Assembly: GCF_023278565.1 (NCBI RefSeq)
Contig: NC_064676.1
Coordinates: forward strand, 1-64,000
Source of the DNA: Colletotrichum lupini
Lineage: Eukaryota > Ascomycota > Sordariomycetes > Glomerellales > Glomerellaceae
Direction of reading: 5' to 3'
Length of the DNA: 64,000 nt
Shown: in pieces, positions 21,670-33,487 of the stretch
Numbering within the stretch: position 1 is the stretch's first letter
How the letters are laid out: the number at the start of each line of letters is the position of its first letter
The notes under the pieces: model-generated
The model's input: only the letters and a program-made list of their open reading frames with translations
Told to the model about the DNA's origin: nothing
Databases searched by the model: none
Made by a program: the position numbers and the translations under genes

Positions 21670-23107
21670 TCAAAGCCCAATCAGTGGTCGAGCAACCGCT
21701 AGAAACTCTTCAATATTCTGCAGGAAGATTCTGGGCTGCTCTAATGCCGCAAAATGTCCCCCCTGTGTAAGTTCAAACGTTAGATGTACAACGTGAAGAC
21801 AAAAGTTATTGATGGAATCGGGCATACCTTGTCATTGCGCTTGTAAAACACCAGATTTGGATAGGCCTTCTCAGCCCACGCTTTCGGCAAGAGAATGTTC
21901 TCTGCTGGAAAAGCCGAATAGCCAAATGGCTTTTCTTTAGACGTTGCAACAGAAAAGAGGACATTTGCTGCTGCTGCGCTCGCGAGAGCACGATAGGGAT
22001 ACATGCTTCTTGGAAAAGTGTCTGTGTACCAGTAAAAGCTTACCATAGTGAGAATTGTGTCAACAGAAAGTGGATAACGGGAATCAGGCCACTCGAGGAA
22101 CTTCTCGCCAATCCTAGATAATGTTAGGCAACGACAGTATCTTGCAAGTCAAGCCGTGATATGGAGCTTACCAGGCCAACATGGCAAGTGGGCTTGATGA
22201 TAGGACGAGGCCGATCGTCGAGGGTCTTAGACCATGTTCCAGAAGATACGACGACCCGGTAGCGCTGAAGTTCAGCATTCGCTGTACGTGCTGTGCCTCA
22301 TCTTCGGTGATGTTGACCGTCGTAAGAAGCTCGTCTTGGGATGATGGAGCAAGCATATTGACTGCCTCAGTATTAGTACAAATCTGAACACCCACTGAAC
22401 GTATGGAGCCAATATTGCTTACTGTGGAAGGCTTTGCACTGTGGGTGATTCGCTGACAGAATTCTAGCGAGGAAGCTGCCGATGTCGCCGCCCTGGGCAA
22501 CATAGCCTGAGTCAAAGCCAAGAGTGATCATAAGCTCATTCATCAGCCTCGCCGCTATTTCAAGCGTGAGTTCAATGTCGATTGGCCCACCGGAAAGTCC
22601 ATAGTTAGGCAGAGAGGGAACAATGACATGATAAGGAAGAGTTTCTGGAGTATATTTGCTTTTCAAAATGTCGAGCAACGGAAGAAACTCGAGAAAAGAT
22701 CCGGGCCACCCGTGCAGAAAGAGTAGCGGTAAGGCATCGCTTCTCTTGGAGTAGAGGCCAACGAAATGGATGTTTGTCGGTCCAGCATCGACGTCATTAA
22801 TGGTGACGTTGAAGTTGGGGAAGCTGTTAATGCGGTCTTCTTGCTTTCGCCAGTCAAGCTCAAGCCACGCGTCTTTTGCTTCAGCGAGCCAGTTCCTGGT
22901 AGTGCCAAAGTCCTTATTGTTGTGTTTGTTGTACCAGGTTTCGGAACCGATCTTTGAAGCAGAGAGGAGCGATGCGAAATCTTCGATCCTGGAGTCAGGA
23001 ATGTGAAGATTGAATTCCTCTGAGGGAGCCATTGTGACTCTCGGTGTCGTCTCGAGGGCCACGGTATACTGAAAAAAAGTCAAGAAGGTGGGCAGTAGTG
23101 GCCACAT
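21670..23107 (-). CDS. Epoxide hydrolase (alpha/beta hydrolase fold)
   Basis: Four exons on the minus strand: 22423-23107, 22172-22361, 21828-22113 and 21670-21762, giving 417 residues. An N-terminal epoxide-hydrolase lid domain is followed by the oxyanion motif HGWPGS (residues 132-137), the nucleophile D208 in GGDIGS, and the catalytic H390 in GGHFAALEQP in the last exon. This fits the microsomal/juvenile-hormone-type family, which opens epoxides to diols with water. Starting at 23107 adds about 25 residues that look like a signal peptide or membrane anchor; an internal ATG at 23032 would give a cytosolic form. Both starts are in frame and the sequence does not decide. Its position beside a monooxygenase and acyl-CoA enzymes suggests detoxification or catabolism of an oxygenated ring. 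Confidence 0.92.
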
Positions 23108-24204
23108 GTTCTGCGATTGTATTTGATATTAAGTTGACAGAAAGACTGCAAGTGCAGGGAAAGAAAATCAAAATTCATTCATCCGTTTAACGCACAAACT
23201 TATATCGGTAGTAAAATCATACAGTCGGAACTAATCACAATCCATGCTGATCTTTCGAAAACTATTACCGAATGGCGAACAACAACAACAACTTGGCCAC
23301 CGAGGAAAGACGACCTTGATACTAAGAACCCCCACTCAGGCCCATAGCAACTAGGCTCGGAGCAATTTTAATGCCGTGTTCGACTCAGGCGCTATGGTAT
23401 GGGAAAAAGAATCCTTGTACTGGAAGACTTTGGCGAAGGCGAGCGTGGGTATGATCATTAATCACGCCTGGTTACATTCGACCGTTGGACGCGGGGCCCG
23501 AGGCGGAGGACTGTCAAGATGGAAGAAATATGTTAGTCGTGTGCATATCTTATCCAGAGAGAAATTCAAGCCATTCAGCTCTGACTTTACGCTCCCCCAA
23601 ATGAAATTCAAATTAGGAAGCTATGATGCGACCTATGGGATTGTGCCAACTAAAACGATTTACCTATGCTCCCCATTGTCAATGGCGTTTCCTAGGATAC
23701 CAGATTCCCATTACATCATCCATACAATATCAACCTGACCAGATTTAGTTCCGGACTTATTAGGTCCCTGATTACTACGGTAATGCAAATGGTCCCAGCC
23801 CCCTCGCGATACGAGAGCAAACAAAGATGAAGAACCACACATGAGCAACATGTCCTTGTCTGAAAATATGGGTTCTGCGATGGCGACCTGGGACAATGTC
23901 TCCGGCACCCTACCTTGCTACCTTCATAATTACATGTACTTGAGATGAATTGATCAAGTAGACGAGCCTTTTAGCTAGTCACACGGTTCCAATGAACCAA
24001 CAGCTCATACTCGATTCAGGTATCTACTGTATCTCGATGAAACATTCACTTCATTCAGGGAGGTGCGTCGATCCTTGGAACTCCATTTGAGATTGGGCCA
24101 TTCTCAGTGATGAGTGTGAAGCACTGATAAATTTTGAGCTACGTTGAGGGAAAAGACAGTTGGAGATGCGGCTTTGATAACATTGCGACGCCATTTCCGA
24201 GACA
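23108..24204. other. Gene-free interval (1.1 kb)
   Basis: A 120-codon plus-strand frame (23376-23738) begins with GTG and has no recognisable motif; it was not accepted. Otherwise nothing was seen. Confidence 0.5.
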
Positions 24205-25352
24205 CTACCGACCTTCCCATGAGTTCTGAAGCATTTCCTTCACTCCAGTAACCTTTAGGTGTGGGAATACCTGATTCAAGGCCCTGTCCTTTGGGAAATC
24301 GAAGAGACCTTCAGTGACCCAGAAACCAAAGGTGGAGAATAGCTGTTGAGCCCACTGTTTCGGGAAGTACGAGTATGCAGCAACCTGGCCTGGCAGCTCC
24401 GTGATCTCGCCAGATTGGAGCTTCTGAACGCTATCGTATGTGACATGGAACTTCTTCCCTATCAACAATAAAAGTCTTAGTAAGTCGATCAGCATGTACT
24501 TTAGGGAACTAGATTTTACCTCCACGAGCCTCTTCGGCAATTGCAATGAATTCTTCCCAGGTCATTTCGTCGCCAATGAGATATGTGTCGTGCTCCCATG
24601 TGGCTAGGTCGAGAGCTTCCACGACGAATTTGGCGACGTCTTTGGTATAGGTGAATGTCATTTTTTGTTTTCCATCTCCAGGTATGGATGCTTGCCTGTT
24701 GGCCATGTCAACAACAAAGGTTGTTTGCGGAATGTATGTCTCGACATGGGGCATTGCGTAATAGTCGAGGAACCACCCGCAATTGAATGCTGTCCATTCA
24801 AGCCGTGAGTTTTCCAGCTCGCTGTAAGAAGCAATGTGCTGGAACCCGTGTGGCAAAAGATTCAAATACCTACAAAGACTCTGGTTCAGTAGGTTCATAC
24901 TTTTCAAACAAAGCACGCAGCGACTAGAATTCACTCACTGACTCGACGGTCTAACTGCCCAGCTACTACTAATGAAACGCTGCGTACAATTGCTCTTGTC
25001 GGCTGCTTGAATGAGGTTGATTTGAGCCTGGCCAACCCCAATGATGTGGAGGGCTAGAGCTGATATCACGGTGTGGATCTCGTGGGTTTCCAAGGTCGTC
25101 TGCAGGGACGTTCTGTCGTCGTAATCAACTGCCACAACAGGGACTCCAGCTTTATCTTCTGCCGCTTCCTGTTTACGATTGACTATTGTAAGCACAAACG
25201 AATTTATGAAAGGGAAAAGCCTTCTTGGAAGCACGATCATGGCGTACCGTACGAGAGAGGATGATGGTGGAGTGTCTCGGATCATTTCTGAGTGCATCCA
25301 CAATGCTACGCCCAACGCCGCCAGTTCCTCCGGCAATGGCGATGTTCACCAT
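24205..25352 (-). CDS. NmrA-like / isoflavone-reductase family protein
   Basis: Four exons on the minus strand: 25248-25352, 24939-25168, 24520-24869 and 24205-24458, giving 312 residues. The start is immediately followed by a Rossmann GGTGGVG loop at residues 8-14. Conserved family stretches follow: VVAVDYDD, TVISALALHI, RFISSSWAVRP, LEWTAFNCGWFLDYY, and FTYTKDVAKFVVEALDL. This is the NmrA-like branch of atypical SDRs that reduce phenolic or isoflavone-type substrates with NADPH, or only bind the nucleotide. The first intron acceptor was placed at 25169 because it keeps phase and gives LSRT-EAAED; a closer acceptor would also keep the frame with a different donor, so about eight residues there are uncertain. 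Confidence 0.88.
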
Positions 25353-25958
25353 CTGAGATTTGTCGTGTCAGATGACACGTGATGTAGAGAAAGAATGAAA
25401 GTCCAGTCGTGGAAGCCCAAAAGAAAACTTGAATTTGGCGGGTTGGTTTGCCGTCGGGCTGGACTTCTGACCCAGTATTTTTAGGACGCTTAAAATTCAA
25501 TTTAATAGGTGTAGTTTTCGGTCGAACTTCGTCCGTATGATTCCCCCACAAGAGTGTAGATGGAGCTGAAACTTGACATCCCCCGCCCGCACACCTCAGC
25601 CGCATGACGATTAACAAAGCAGGTGGCAGAACTCGGCGTTGCAGGACGGATTGATAATTAGACCGTCGGTAAGATTGAAATCAACTACCCATGTAATCGT
25701 TCTAACTGACTGGCCACTTTCACGACGCAACACCTCCTGGGAAAGATTTTGCAAGGGCTGTTGTATGAAATAATAGGCCAAGACAGTCTATGGACAATAT
25801 CTAACCATATCCGTAACTATCTTAGAATGAATCGAAGTTCAGACCGTCGTATGGTGGCTCAATCGACGCTATGAGCTTAATCACCAACGGTCGCGCTTGT
25901 TGCATCAAGATCACCGCAATGATCCTTCTCAAGTGGTTTACATTGACGTAAATCTACC
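25353..25958. other. Gene-free interval (606 bp)
   Basis: Promoter of the NmrA-like gene and 3' region of the arabinofuranosidase gene. No other signal was recognised. Confidence 0.5.
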
Positions 25959-28225
25959 TCAGGCTGCGAGTACACCAACGCCGAACTGCCCCAGTTCGAT
26001 GGTAAAAACACCGTGAGGGTCTGCAGAAACTTCCAGCACAGCGGGCGCGGAAACGAGCGTGGGGTTTTCGACTGAGTTAGCATTATCAGGGCTGGCAGTG
26101 ATTGAGGTAAATGATCCTTTAACGTCTGCCTTTCCAGGGATTTGTATGCGAATCTCGGTCGAGTTGGAAGCATAGTTGGCGAGTTTTACGATTACTTGGC
26201 CCTCTCCTTTCATGCTTGCTGCCCACCAGACTAGTGAAACAAGAATTTCGCGGTCAGTTCCTATCAAAGGCTTGAGAGTAGTGAGCGAACTGAACTCACC
26301 AGGGTTGAGCTCTGCATCAGCTGTAACGGGGACAACAACATCGCCATGATTATTAGCAAACATCCTTTTGACGTGATAAGATGGAGTATAAACGATGCCA
26401 TCGGGTTTGTTAGTAAAGGGAATGAGGTTGGGCTAACCCAAGACAAGTCAGCATAACATGTATATACTGTGAGAGAATCGGTATCTTACCGTCCATTGGC
26501 CGTTGACAGGGTCGTAATTCTGTAGTGTAGGTGCGTAGGCAGCTAGTTTGATCACATCTGCGTTGCGCTCCCAACCCATCATATAGACTGCTTCGGAGTA
26601 GGCACCTCGCATATCGGACCATTTGACGCCCCACCTGGCATATTCACCGATAAACACAGGATGAGCGCGATCCCAGTCGTCATAAAAGTCATATGCGTTG
26701 ATGTAATTCTCCGGCACATTGTAGTCGTGGAAGTCAAGCCATGCGCCTTCGGGAATTGGGTCCGGCAGACAGGCTCGGTCAGACGTGGAGGTAAGGACAG
26801 TTATCTGCGGATATGCTTCTTTAATGGCATCGAAAAATTGCACAAAGCGCTGCTTGTAAGACTCACAGCCGCCGGCGAGGTTATCTTCGTTCCCAACCTC
26901 GACGAAGTTGAGCTGGTACGGCTCTGGGTGTCCGAGAGTCGCGCGAAGTGCCCCGCCAGACGTGTCGATGTCACCAATGACGAACTAAGACGTTGTTCAG
27001 CACGACTACCTGATGCGTAGTAATGTAGGTAGACAACATACCTCAATCTCACGGATTGCGTCCTCAACATACGGCTCAAGCTCATCTCCTACTAATGGTG
27101 GGAGTCCCGCAAGTCCGAGACCAGCCCATACGTCCAGGATAGGCTCCAAGGACATATCCTCACACCACTGGAAGTATTCCATGAGGCCAAGGCCGTCAGT
27201 GTTGACATATCCCCAAGTCCCTATATAAGTGTCAAAAACATCAGTCGATTGCCTCACATCGCAGTAACATCAAGGTGCAACGAGGCCCTACCCCAACGTC
27301 CTGGTCGAGATTCAAGAGAACCTATTGTTTCATTCCATTTCCAGCGGTCATGCGGGCCGCCTCCCTCACTGCACAATAAGTAGTCAGTGATTGGATTCTG
27401 GACTTGCAGTTGATAAGGATACCAAGGCAACTCACAGGTTATTACCCCCAGGAAATCTCAGAAACTGGGGTTTGAGATTTACGAGGGCTTCGGACAGATC
27501 GACTGTCAAGCCGTTTTCTCTACCTCTGAAAGTAGGAGGAAACAAGGTCGGGTAACCAAGATTGATACTTCCACTAGTCAGAGCCTCGGCCAAGATCTCG
27601 AAAACCCAGAGATTGTTCCCATCGGCGGCGGCTGTCGTCCAGAATCCGGCTTCATATCGCGTCCATGAATCGGCCTTGGAGTCGACGGTAATGATAGCCC
27701 AGCCATGTTCGACATCAGTCTCATTGCTTAGGAGGCGGATCTTGACATCGCCCTGAAAATCACCACGAAGCCAGAAAGTGGTATCGTAGTACCCGCCGTT
27801 CACGATGATGCCTCTGTAGCCAGGGTTCGCAACGCCAGTAAATCCACCAGCGCCGGTGGGGATTGTAATCTTGAGGGATGAAGTGATGGCGTTGGTCAGT
27901 GGTGTTTGGGTATCATGGGAAATTTCCGCCGCGCCATAATGAACTGTCCAGGGGTCGACGGTAGTCACACCGCCTTGAAATGCGTTATTTCTTAGTTGCT
28001 GTGAATAGAGGCCTATCACCGTATTTCATGTTTCAGCCAATTGTCATCTTTGATGGGCCAGGGTTCAATTGTACCTCCGTCGCCGCTGTTGCTGATGTCC
28101 TCAAACATAAGACCGTGGAGCAAAGGACTTAACTCATGGCCAGGACTTCCGGTATCAACCTGAAGCAGGAGTGCCCCTGCCACAGTAGCTATAGCTACGA
28201 GGCTAAAGAATTGAGAACAGCGCAT
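25959..28225 (-). CDS. abfA: Alpha-L-arabinofuranosidase, GH51, secreted
   Basis: Seven exons on the minus strand: 28075-28225, 27436-28012, 27292-27368, 27042-27220, 26490-26984, 26300-26432, 25959-26230, giving 627 residues, the usual length of fungal GH51 enzymes such as AbfA. An N-terminal signal peptide of about 20 residues is followed by the GDGGLY...RNNAFQG segment (rebuilt across intron 1), a carbohydrate-binding-like domain, then the catalytic barrel. The acid/base is E361 in EVGNED and the nucleophile E442 in FIGEYA; a C-terminal beta domain ends the chain. It releases arabinose from hemicellulose and pectin side chains outside the cell. Intron 6 (26231-26299) is 69 bp and stop-free, so a longer isoform is possible. 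A TATATA lies at 28307-28312, about 85 bp upstream of the ATG. Confidence 0.95.
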
Positions 28226-31200
28226 GGCTTGGCTTGAAGTCAAAAACTTGAGAGATGAAGGTTGTTACCGGGCTCAACTCAATCATAAAGCAGCTAGCAT
28301 TCTGACTATATATCGCCGATCAATATTGCCAACCATGACTCGATATACTTACATGTATTGGATACGCTCCAATGGCGCTTAGTCGACTGGTACATGATCT
28401 GGCAACTGACAACTTACGAGTTCCGATTACTAGGAGGAAGAAGGCAACCGGGTTGAAAGAGAAATGAGAGGCATCATTGTTGCTCATCGCCATCATGATT
28501 GGTGGCGAAATAGAATACTTCGCCTCGAGATCTTTCCGTAGATGAATCTATGTTCCTAGAAAAGTCGCGGAAGTCTGGATGCAAGACGAATTAGTGGGAT
28601 TGCCAAGACCGAAGAGCTCATTCCGCATGAGACAAACGACTACCCAGGTGGCCATAATGCCAAGGAGGCATTGTGAGGACGTGTAAAGTTAGCGGAAAGT
28701 CGTGCTCGCTTCTAGCCGCAAGCGCTGATATACGCTCCTCTCCGAAGATTGCGGGTAGCTTTAACGGCAAATTGTGGAGTAATCACGAGCATCCCTTAAG
28801 TGGCATGTGGAGATGTCCTTACTTTGGATGGACGCATACAGGGTGTTCGGCAGCAAATATTGAGAAGTTACAACACAACCGAAAACAAAAGTTTACTTTC
28901 ATACTCACATGTGTAGAATTAGGTTTTGTAGAAGTGTATAACTGTCACGATCCTCATTTCTCCGCGTCTTGTTCCTTGGGCCCGCGTGTCTCATGACTTG
29001 GCTGGGGGCCTAATCCCGTGGGAGCCGACAGAGCCGCTCCAATAATGACCTTGCGTTTGACTTTCGCAATGTAAATACTCCCGGGTGAACAACAATCGTT
29101 AACTTTTTGCGGAGAAATCTTCGGAGCCCTGGATGGGCAATGACTACTATGAATGTGTCGAGGTTGCTGGAAGCCATGCGGATCCTAGCAGTTGCTCCTG
29201 GATTAATGGCCCAGAGTAGTGACAAAATCGAAGCCATTATTGTCAATGATTTCCATCCCGGCCTATTCTAATTACGGCCTTATAAAATGTACTTTCTCCG
29301 ACATCAGCCTCCTTCAAAAGAAAACTCGAGATTTATTGCTAAGTAGGTATTAAGCGTTTGTGGTCTCCGAGGATGTCTCTTCGTGGTCGCAAAGGCATTG
29401 GTTCCGCGGACGTTCGAGCAATGTAGCTGACCGCTCGTGCAAAGAGGAGCTATTAGAACAAAAGGCCATTATAATTACATGTTTAGACGTTAAGTTAAAG
29501 AGCCCAGCAAGTTTGTTAGAAGCAGAGAGTGTGCGGAGACCGAGTCACAGGTGGATGTTGGTGTTTACACTACCAGGAAGTAGCATTCCTCTGAAGTAGA
29601 GTCTAGCCTCTCGCAGTAGATTATCAAGCTGATTAGATGCTAGAATTGACTTTCTTTCTGAATGAAAGATGCTAAGTCTCTCCTTGCCGGTATCCTCTTT
29701 GTGATTTTGACCGAGACTTACCTCCATATCTACTCAATCAGTAGCAACACCTGCCTTAATCCGCTCAAGTACGCTCTCACTCTCGATGGTAAGTCTAAGA
29801 GCGGCGTAGACCCGCTCATCGCGCGCAATGTTATACCAGGGAAAGGGCCTTCTGAACTAATCAAACTGTGATCGTAAAATTGGTCTAATTTGAACAAGTC
29901 ACGCAGAAACCTAGCAAGTCCAGAGTCAATCGACATAAACATCTGAAGGCACGGCTGAAAACGTTAGGTATCACTGGGACAGCATTGTAGACTTCTCAAT
30001 TGATCACAGCTGTAGCTTGTACTCCTAGCAATTTCATCTTGACGAGCTACAAAAAGAAGACCATGACGATTATCGCGGATGGGTCCGCCTAAATTCGGAA
30101 AGCTAAGGTGGCTGACCGTACTTTCAATCTTTTATCGCTTAATACCTATTGTTTGCTCTAGGCCGCAACACCTATATGTCGTGACTTGATTCTCCTCTTA
30201 AACTATTTTGATGGCTTATTCGTATAAGCTCAGCCTAAAGCCCAACATCTTTCTTTCCATCTGCTCTAGCTTTTTATTGACAACTGCACGGGGTTAAGTC
30301 TTTACATGTAGTAGCCGTCCACCTAGAAGTGGTGATTTGTTTACACCTCCTTGTACGCTGGAACGCGGAATCGTCACACAGTATGCTAATAATGACCGGG
30401 CGATCAATTTTTCAGCCGCCATATTGAACGGGGAGAAAGAAGAGACTATGAGTGCGTTGATGAAGGCAAACGGATCCCTTCAAGAGAAGTTAGACATTGT
30501 TAAGTAGTCTGGCATTGTCTTGAAAGACGTAAGATGCGCGGCACCCAGCTAGAAGATCGAGATCTTTACGGCTGCGGCCCAACTACTGATTCATCGTGTA
30601 AGGACCAATGCCGACTTTGTTGGTGAGATGACTCGAATCAGAATAGGGTCGACATGGAACGAATGGGGTAACATAGCAAGGTCAGCCGCTGGTGTCTGAA
30701 AGCCAATAGTCATCCGGGCTCTATTTGCAGCGAGAGTAGTATATCAGCTACGGCAGGATAGGTGATTCCATATCGTCGTGACGAGTCTCGAAACTGGAGA
30801 GATGATAGCAAAGGCTGGATACGAAAGCATGCCATAGTTTGAAGATTGTTTTGCATACTGATATCTAGGCATCAGATACTATCTTCAACAAGTACCTCAG
30901 AGATTATCTCGATGAAGTATCATAAAGTCTGTCTGCCTATTCCTTCCTCAAGACCCAAAGGATCTACATGTTTCTTAGTTCAGGCAGCCAAGTTAACAGT
31001 GGAAACGCATCCACTCACGTTTGGGCCTTTGGTAGACCGCGCCCACCGAATTGGACCTTTGGTAAACGGTTAGGAATGCTGCGTCGTCACTCAGGGCATG
31101 TCGAGCTAAATCCGATAGAACTGCCCAATAAGGGGCGAGGGTTCCCTGCGCCGCCAGCAGCAGCCTGTGAGTAAGACGGACCGGATCTTATCATAAGCTC

Positions 31201-31544
31201 CGTAAACCCTGTCAAAGCCCACCAGAGACCGACAAATGTGGCTGAGGCGGCGGCCGACCCCGGCTCATGCGCCTGGAGATAATTAGCCGGACTTAATTTT
31301 TTGGGGACACTGTACACTACCTGAGCACTACCTATGGTGTAGGCATACCTGCCATGACTGGCGATGGCCGCGACGGCTTGGATCGAAATGAAGTGTATAT
31401 ATACGCAGTTAAGATACCTTCCAATGATTTTGAGCTTGGAACATTATCGATCCAGCATTTTTTACGAGATACCTGCTTTGTACACTACACTTTAAGCACC
31501 ATACCCTGTCGAAGCTTGGTACCTCAATCTTGATCATCGCCAAT
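28226..31544. other. Gene-poor 3.3 kb stretch, possible relics
   Basis: No gene could be supported. Open frames are short (at most 107 codons) and appear as often as expected by chance. Parts around 29.3-30.3 kb are richer in TA steps than their surroundings, suggesting mutated repeat remnants. The right end contains TATATATA at 31396-31403, about 140 bp before the aldo/keto reductase start. Confidence 0.5.
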
Positions 31545-32727
31545 ATGAGGTCCATTACAGCCGCCAAGACCATTGTCGGAAAGTCCATTGGGCCAACCGG
31601 CTACGGACTGATGGGTGAGTTCGTTAAACTCAAAAACAGGCATCACAAGACTGTATTCTTTTGCTGACAATGATTCACAGGATTGACCCGTCCTTGGGAC
31701 CAGATTGAGTTCTCTGCTTCAACCAAACTGATGAAGACTGCGCTCGAACAGGGTGCCAACGTTTGGAACGGGGTATGGGTACCATCAACAAAAGCCATCT
31801 TTGATATGTGATGTACTAACACAGAAGCAGGGAATCCACTACGGAACTCCTGACAGAAATTCCTTGCACCTACTCAAACACTACTTCGAGCAAAACCCGC
31901 AGGATGCGGACAAGGTCGTCCTCAGCATCAAGGGCGCCTACGATGGCAAGACCCACATCCCGGACTGCAGTCCGGAGGGCATCCGGGCCTCCGTCGAAGA
32001 GGCCGTTCGAGTCCTTGGTGGCTACAAAAAGATTGACGTCTTCGAGTGCGCTCGAGTCGACCCCAATGTCCCCATCGAAACCTCCGTCCAGGCTCTCGCA
32101 GAACTCATTAAGGAAGGCAAGATTGGGGGCATCGGCCTTAGCGAGGTCAGCGCCGAGACCATACGCCGCGCGCACGCCGTGCACCCCATCGCGGCAGTCG
32201 AGATCGAGCTAAGCATTTTCACGCCCGATGCCGTAACCAACGGTGTCGCCGAGGCATGCCACGAGCGTAAGTCTCTTGCCATACCGGGCCGCATCCTCAT
32301 AATATAGCAATGACTAACTCGAAGAAATACTATAGTCGGCATCGCTCTCGTCGCCTACAGCCCCGTTAGCCGCGGCCTCCTCGCCGGCGAGTTTCGCAGG
32401 CCTGAAGATCTCCCCGCCAACGACATGCGCCGCATGTTGCCGCGCTTCAAGTCGGACGCCTTCATCCAGAACTTCAAACTTGTCGAGGCGGTCGAGAAGA
32501 TTGCCGAGCGCAAGGGTGCGACGGTCGCGCAGGTGGCCATCACTTGGGTGCGGCGGCAGGGAGCCATCCCGATTCCCGGGTCGACAAAAGCGGAGCGAGT
32601 GGTGCAGAACTGCGTAGACGTGGAGCTGAGCGACGACGATTTGAAAGAGATTTGGGCGCTGATTGAGAGCTTGCCTATCGCGGGACAGCGCTATGGCGGC
32701 AAGTTTGAGCAGTATCTCAACCAGTGA
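31545..32727 (+). CDS. Aldo/keto reductase, pyridoxal-reductase type
   Basis: Four exons: 31545-31614, 31681-31772, 31831-32266 and 32336-32727, giving 329 residues. The catalytic tyrosine is Y58 in NGGIHYGTP, directly after the second intron, and the lysine is K88 in VVLSIKGAYD; the barrel continues through GKIGGIGLSEVSAETI and IALVAYSPVSRGLLAGEF, and the cofactor-binding end IPIPGSTK. This pattern fits the fungal pyridoxal reductase (Plr1-like) group of NADPH-dependent enzymes that convert pyridoxal to pyridoxine, though related members act on other aldehydes. GC content is noticeably higher in exon 3 and 4 than in the surroundings. It stands alone between gene-poor DNA and the DUF6604 gene. 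Confidence 0.92.
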
Positions 32728-33487
32728 GGATTGGCCGTTTTCCCATGCTTTTCGCTTGATTTGCAATATATCTGGAAGTCTCTGGAGTAGCGGAGATGCT
32801 ACTATAATATACTTATGTTGCCCCAGACGACCATGTTCGCTTGCTGTAATTACATACTTGAGCAAATGCCTGGAGTAACTACTTCTCACACGTTGTTGAG
32901 CGTCCACGACAGTGTCAAAGCGCCGGTGGTATACCAGCAGGGCTGTCCTTGCGCCAGTCGCCGAGACGGCGACGATAGTGCTGGGAGAAATGCGCAAGGG
33001 CTAAGTGTCTACGTGTTAGGCACGTTCATCCATTGCCTGCCTTATTATGTTCTGACTCAGCGATAGTGCGGCATATGTTGCCTACGGTTCATCCTCGACT
33101 TCGATTCCTCTTAGCAGATTGAAACAATGTGCAAGACCTGTGTGATGCTCTCCACACCCGACAGGATCAGGGATATTAGATATACTGGATTACCTACGGA
33201 GTACCTTTTGTAACGACCCACTGGCCATGGCCACGTGACTGCTCCTCAGCCGGCCCTACTCTCTCGCTGGCAGGTGGTGAAAGCTTCAATGCCCGTCCAG
33301 AGCCTCTGACTTCGGAAGATCCAGTCTGTCTCACCACTAATCGATTACACGCTTTTGCCAAGTATTCGAGTTGATCATTGAGATTTCACTTTGATAATCT
33401 CTCTCTCTCTACCCCTGCTCCAAAATTGCGGCACTACTCTGATACCCCTCTCGGTGTCTTTTGCTCATCTCCATCGGCACATACGCC
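32728..33487. other. Gene-free interval (760 bp)
   Basis: Only small unsupported frames. A CT-rich tract (about 33396-33422) just before the next gene looks like a fungal promoter/leader pyrimidine stretch. Confidence 0.55.

Noticed and set aside
23376..23738. 120-codon plus-strand frame
   Set aside because: Begins with GTG and shows no family features.
29545..29942. Two adjacent minus-strand frames of 60 and 70 codons with a possible intron
   Set aside because: Joining them leaves a stop before the donor and no family resemblance.
30430..30960. Apparent broken coding frame with in-frame TAG/TGA codons
   Set aside because: Stop density is about what random sequence gives and no motif was recognised, so a pseudogene call is not supported.
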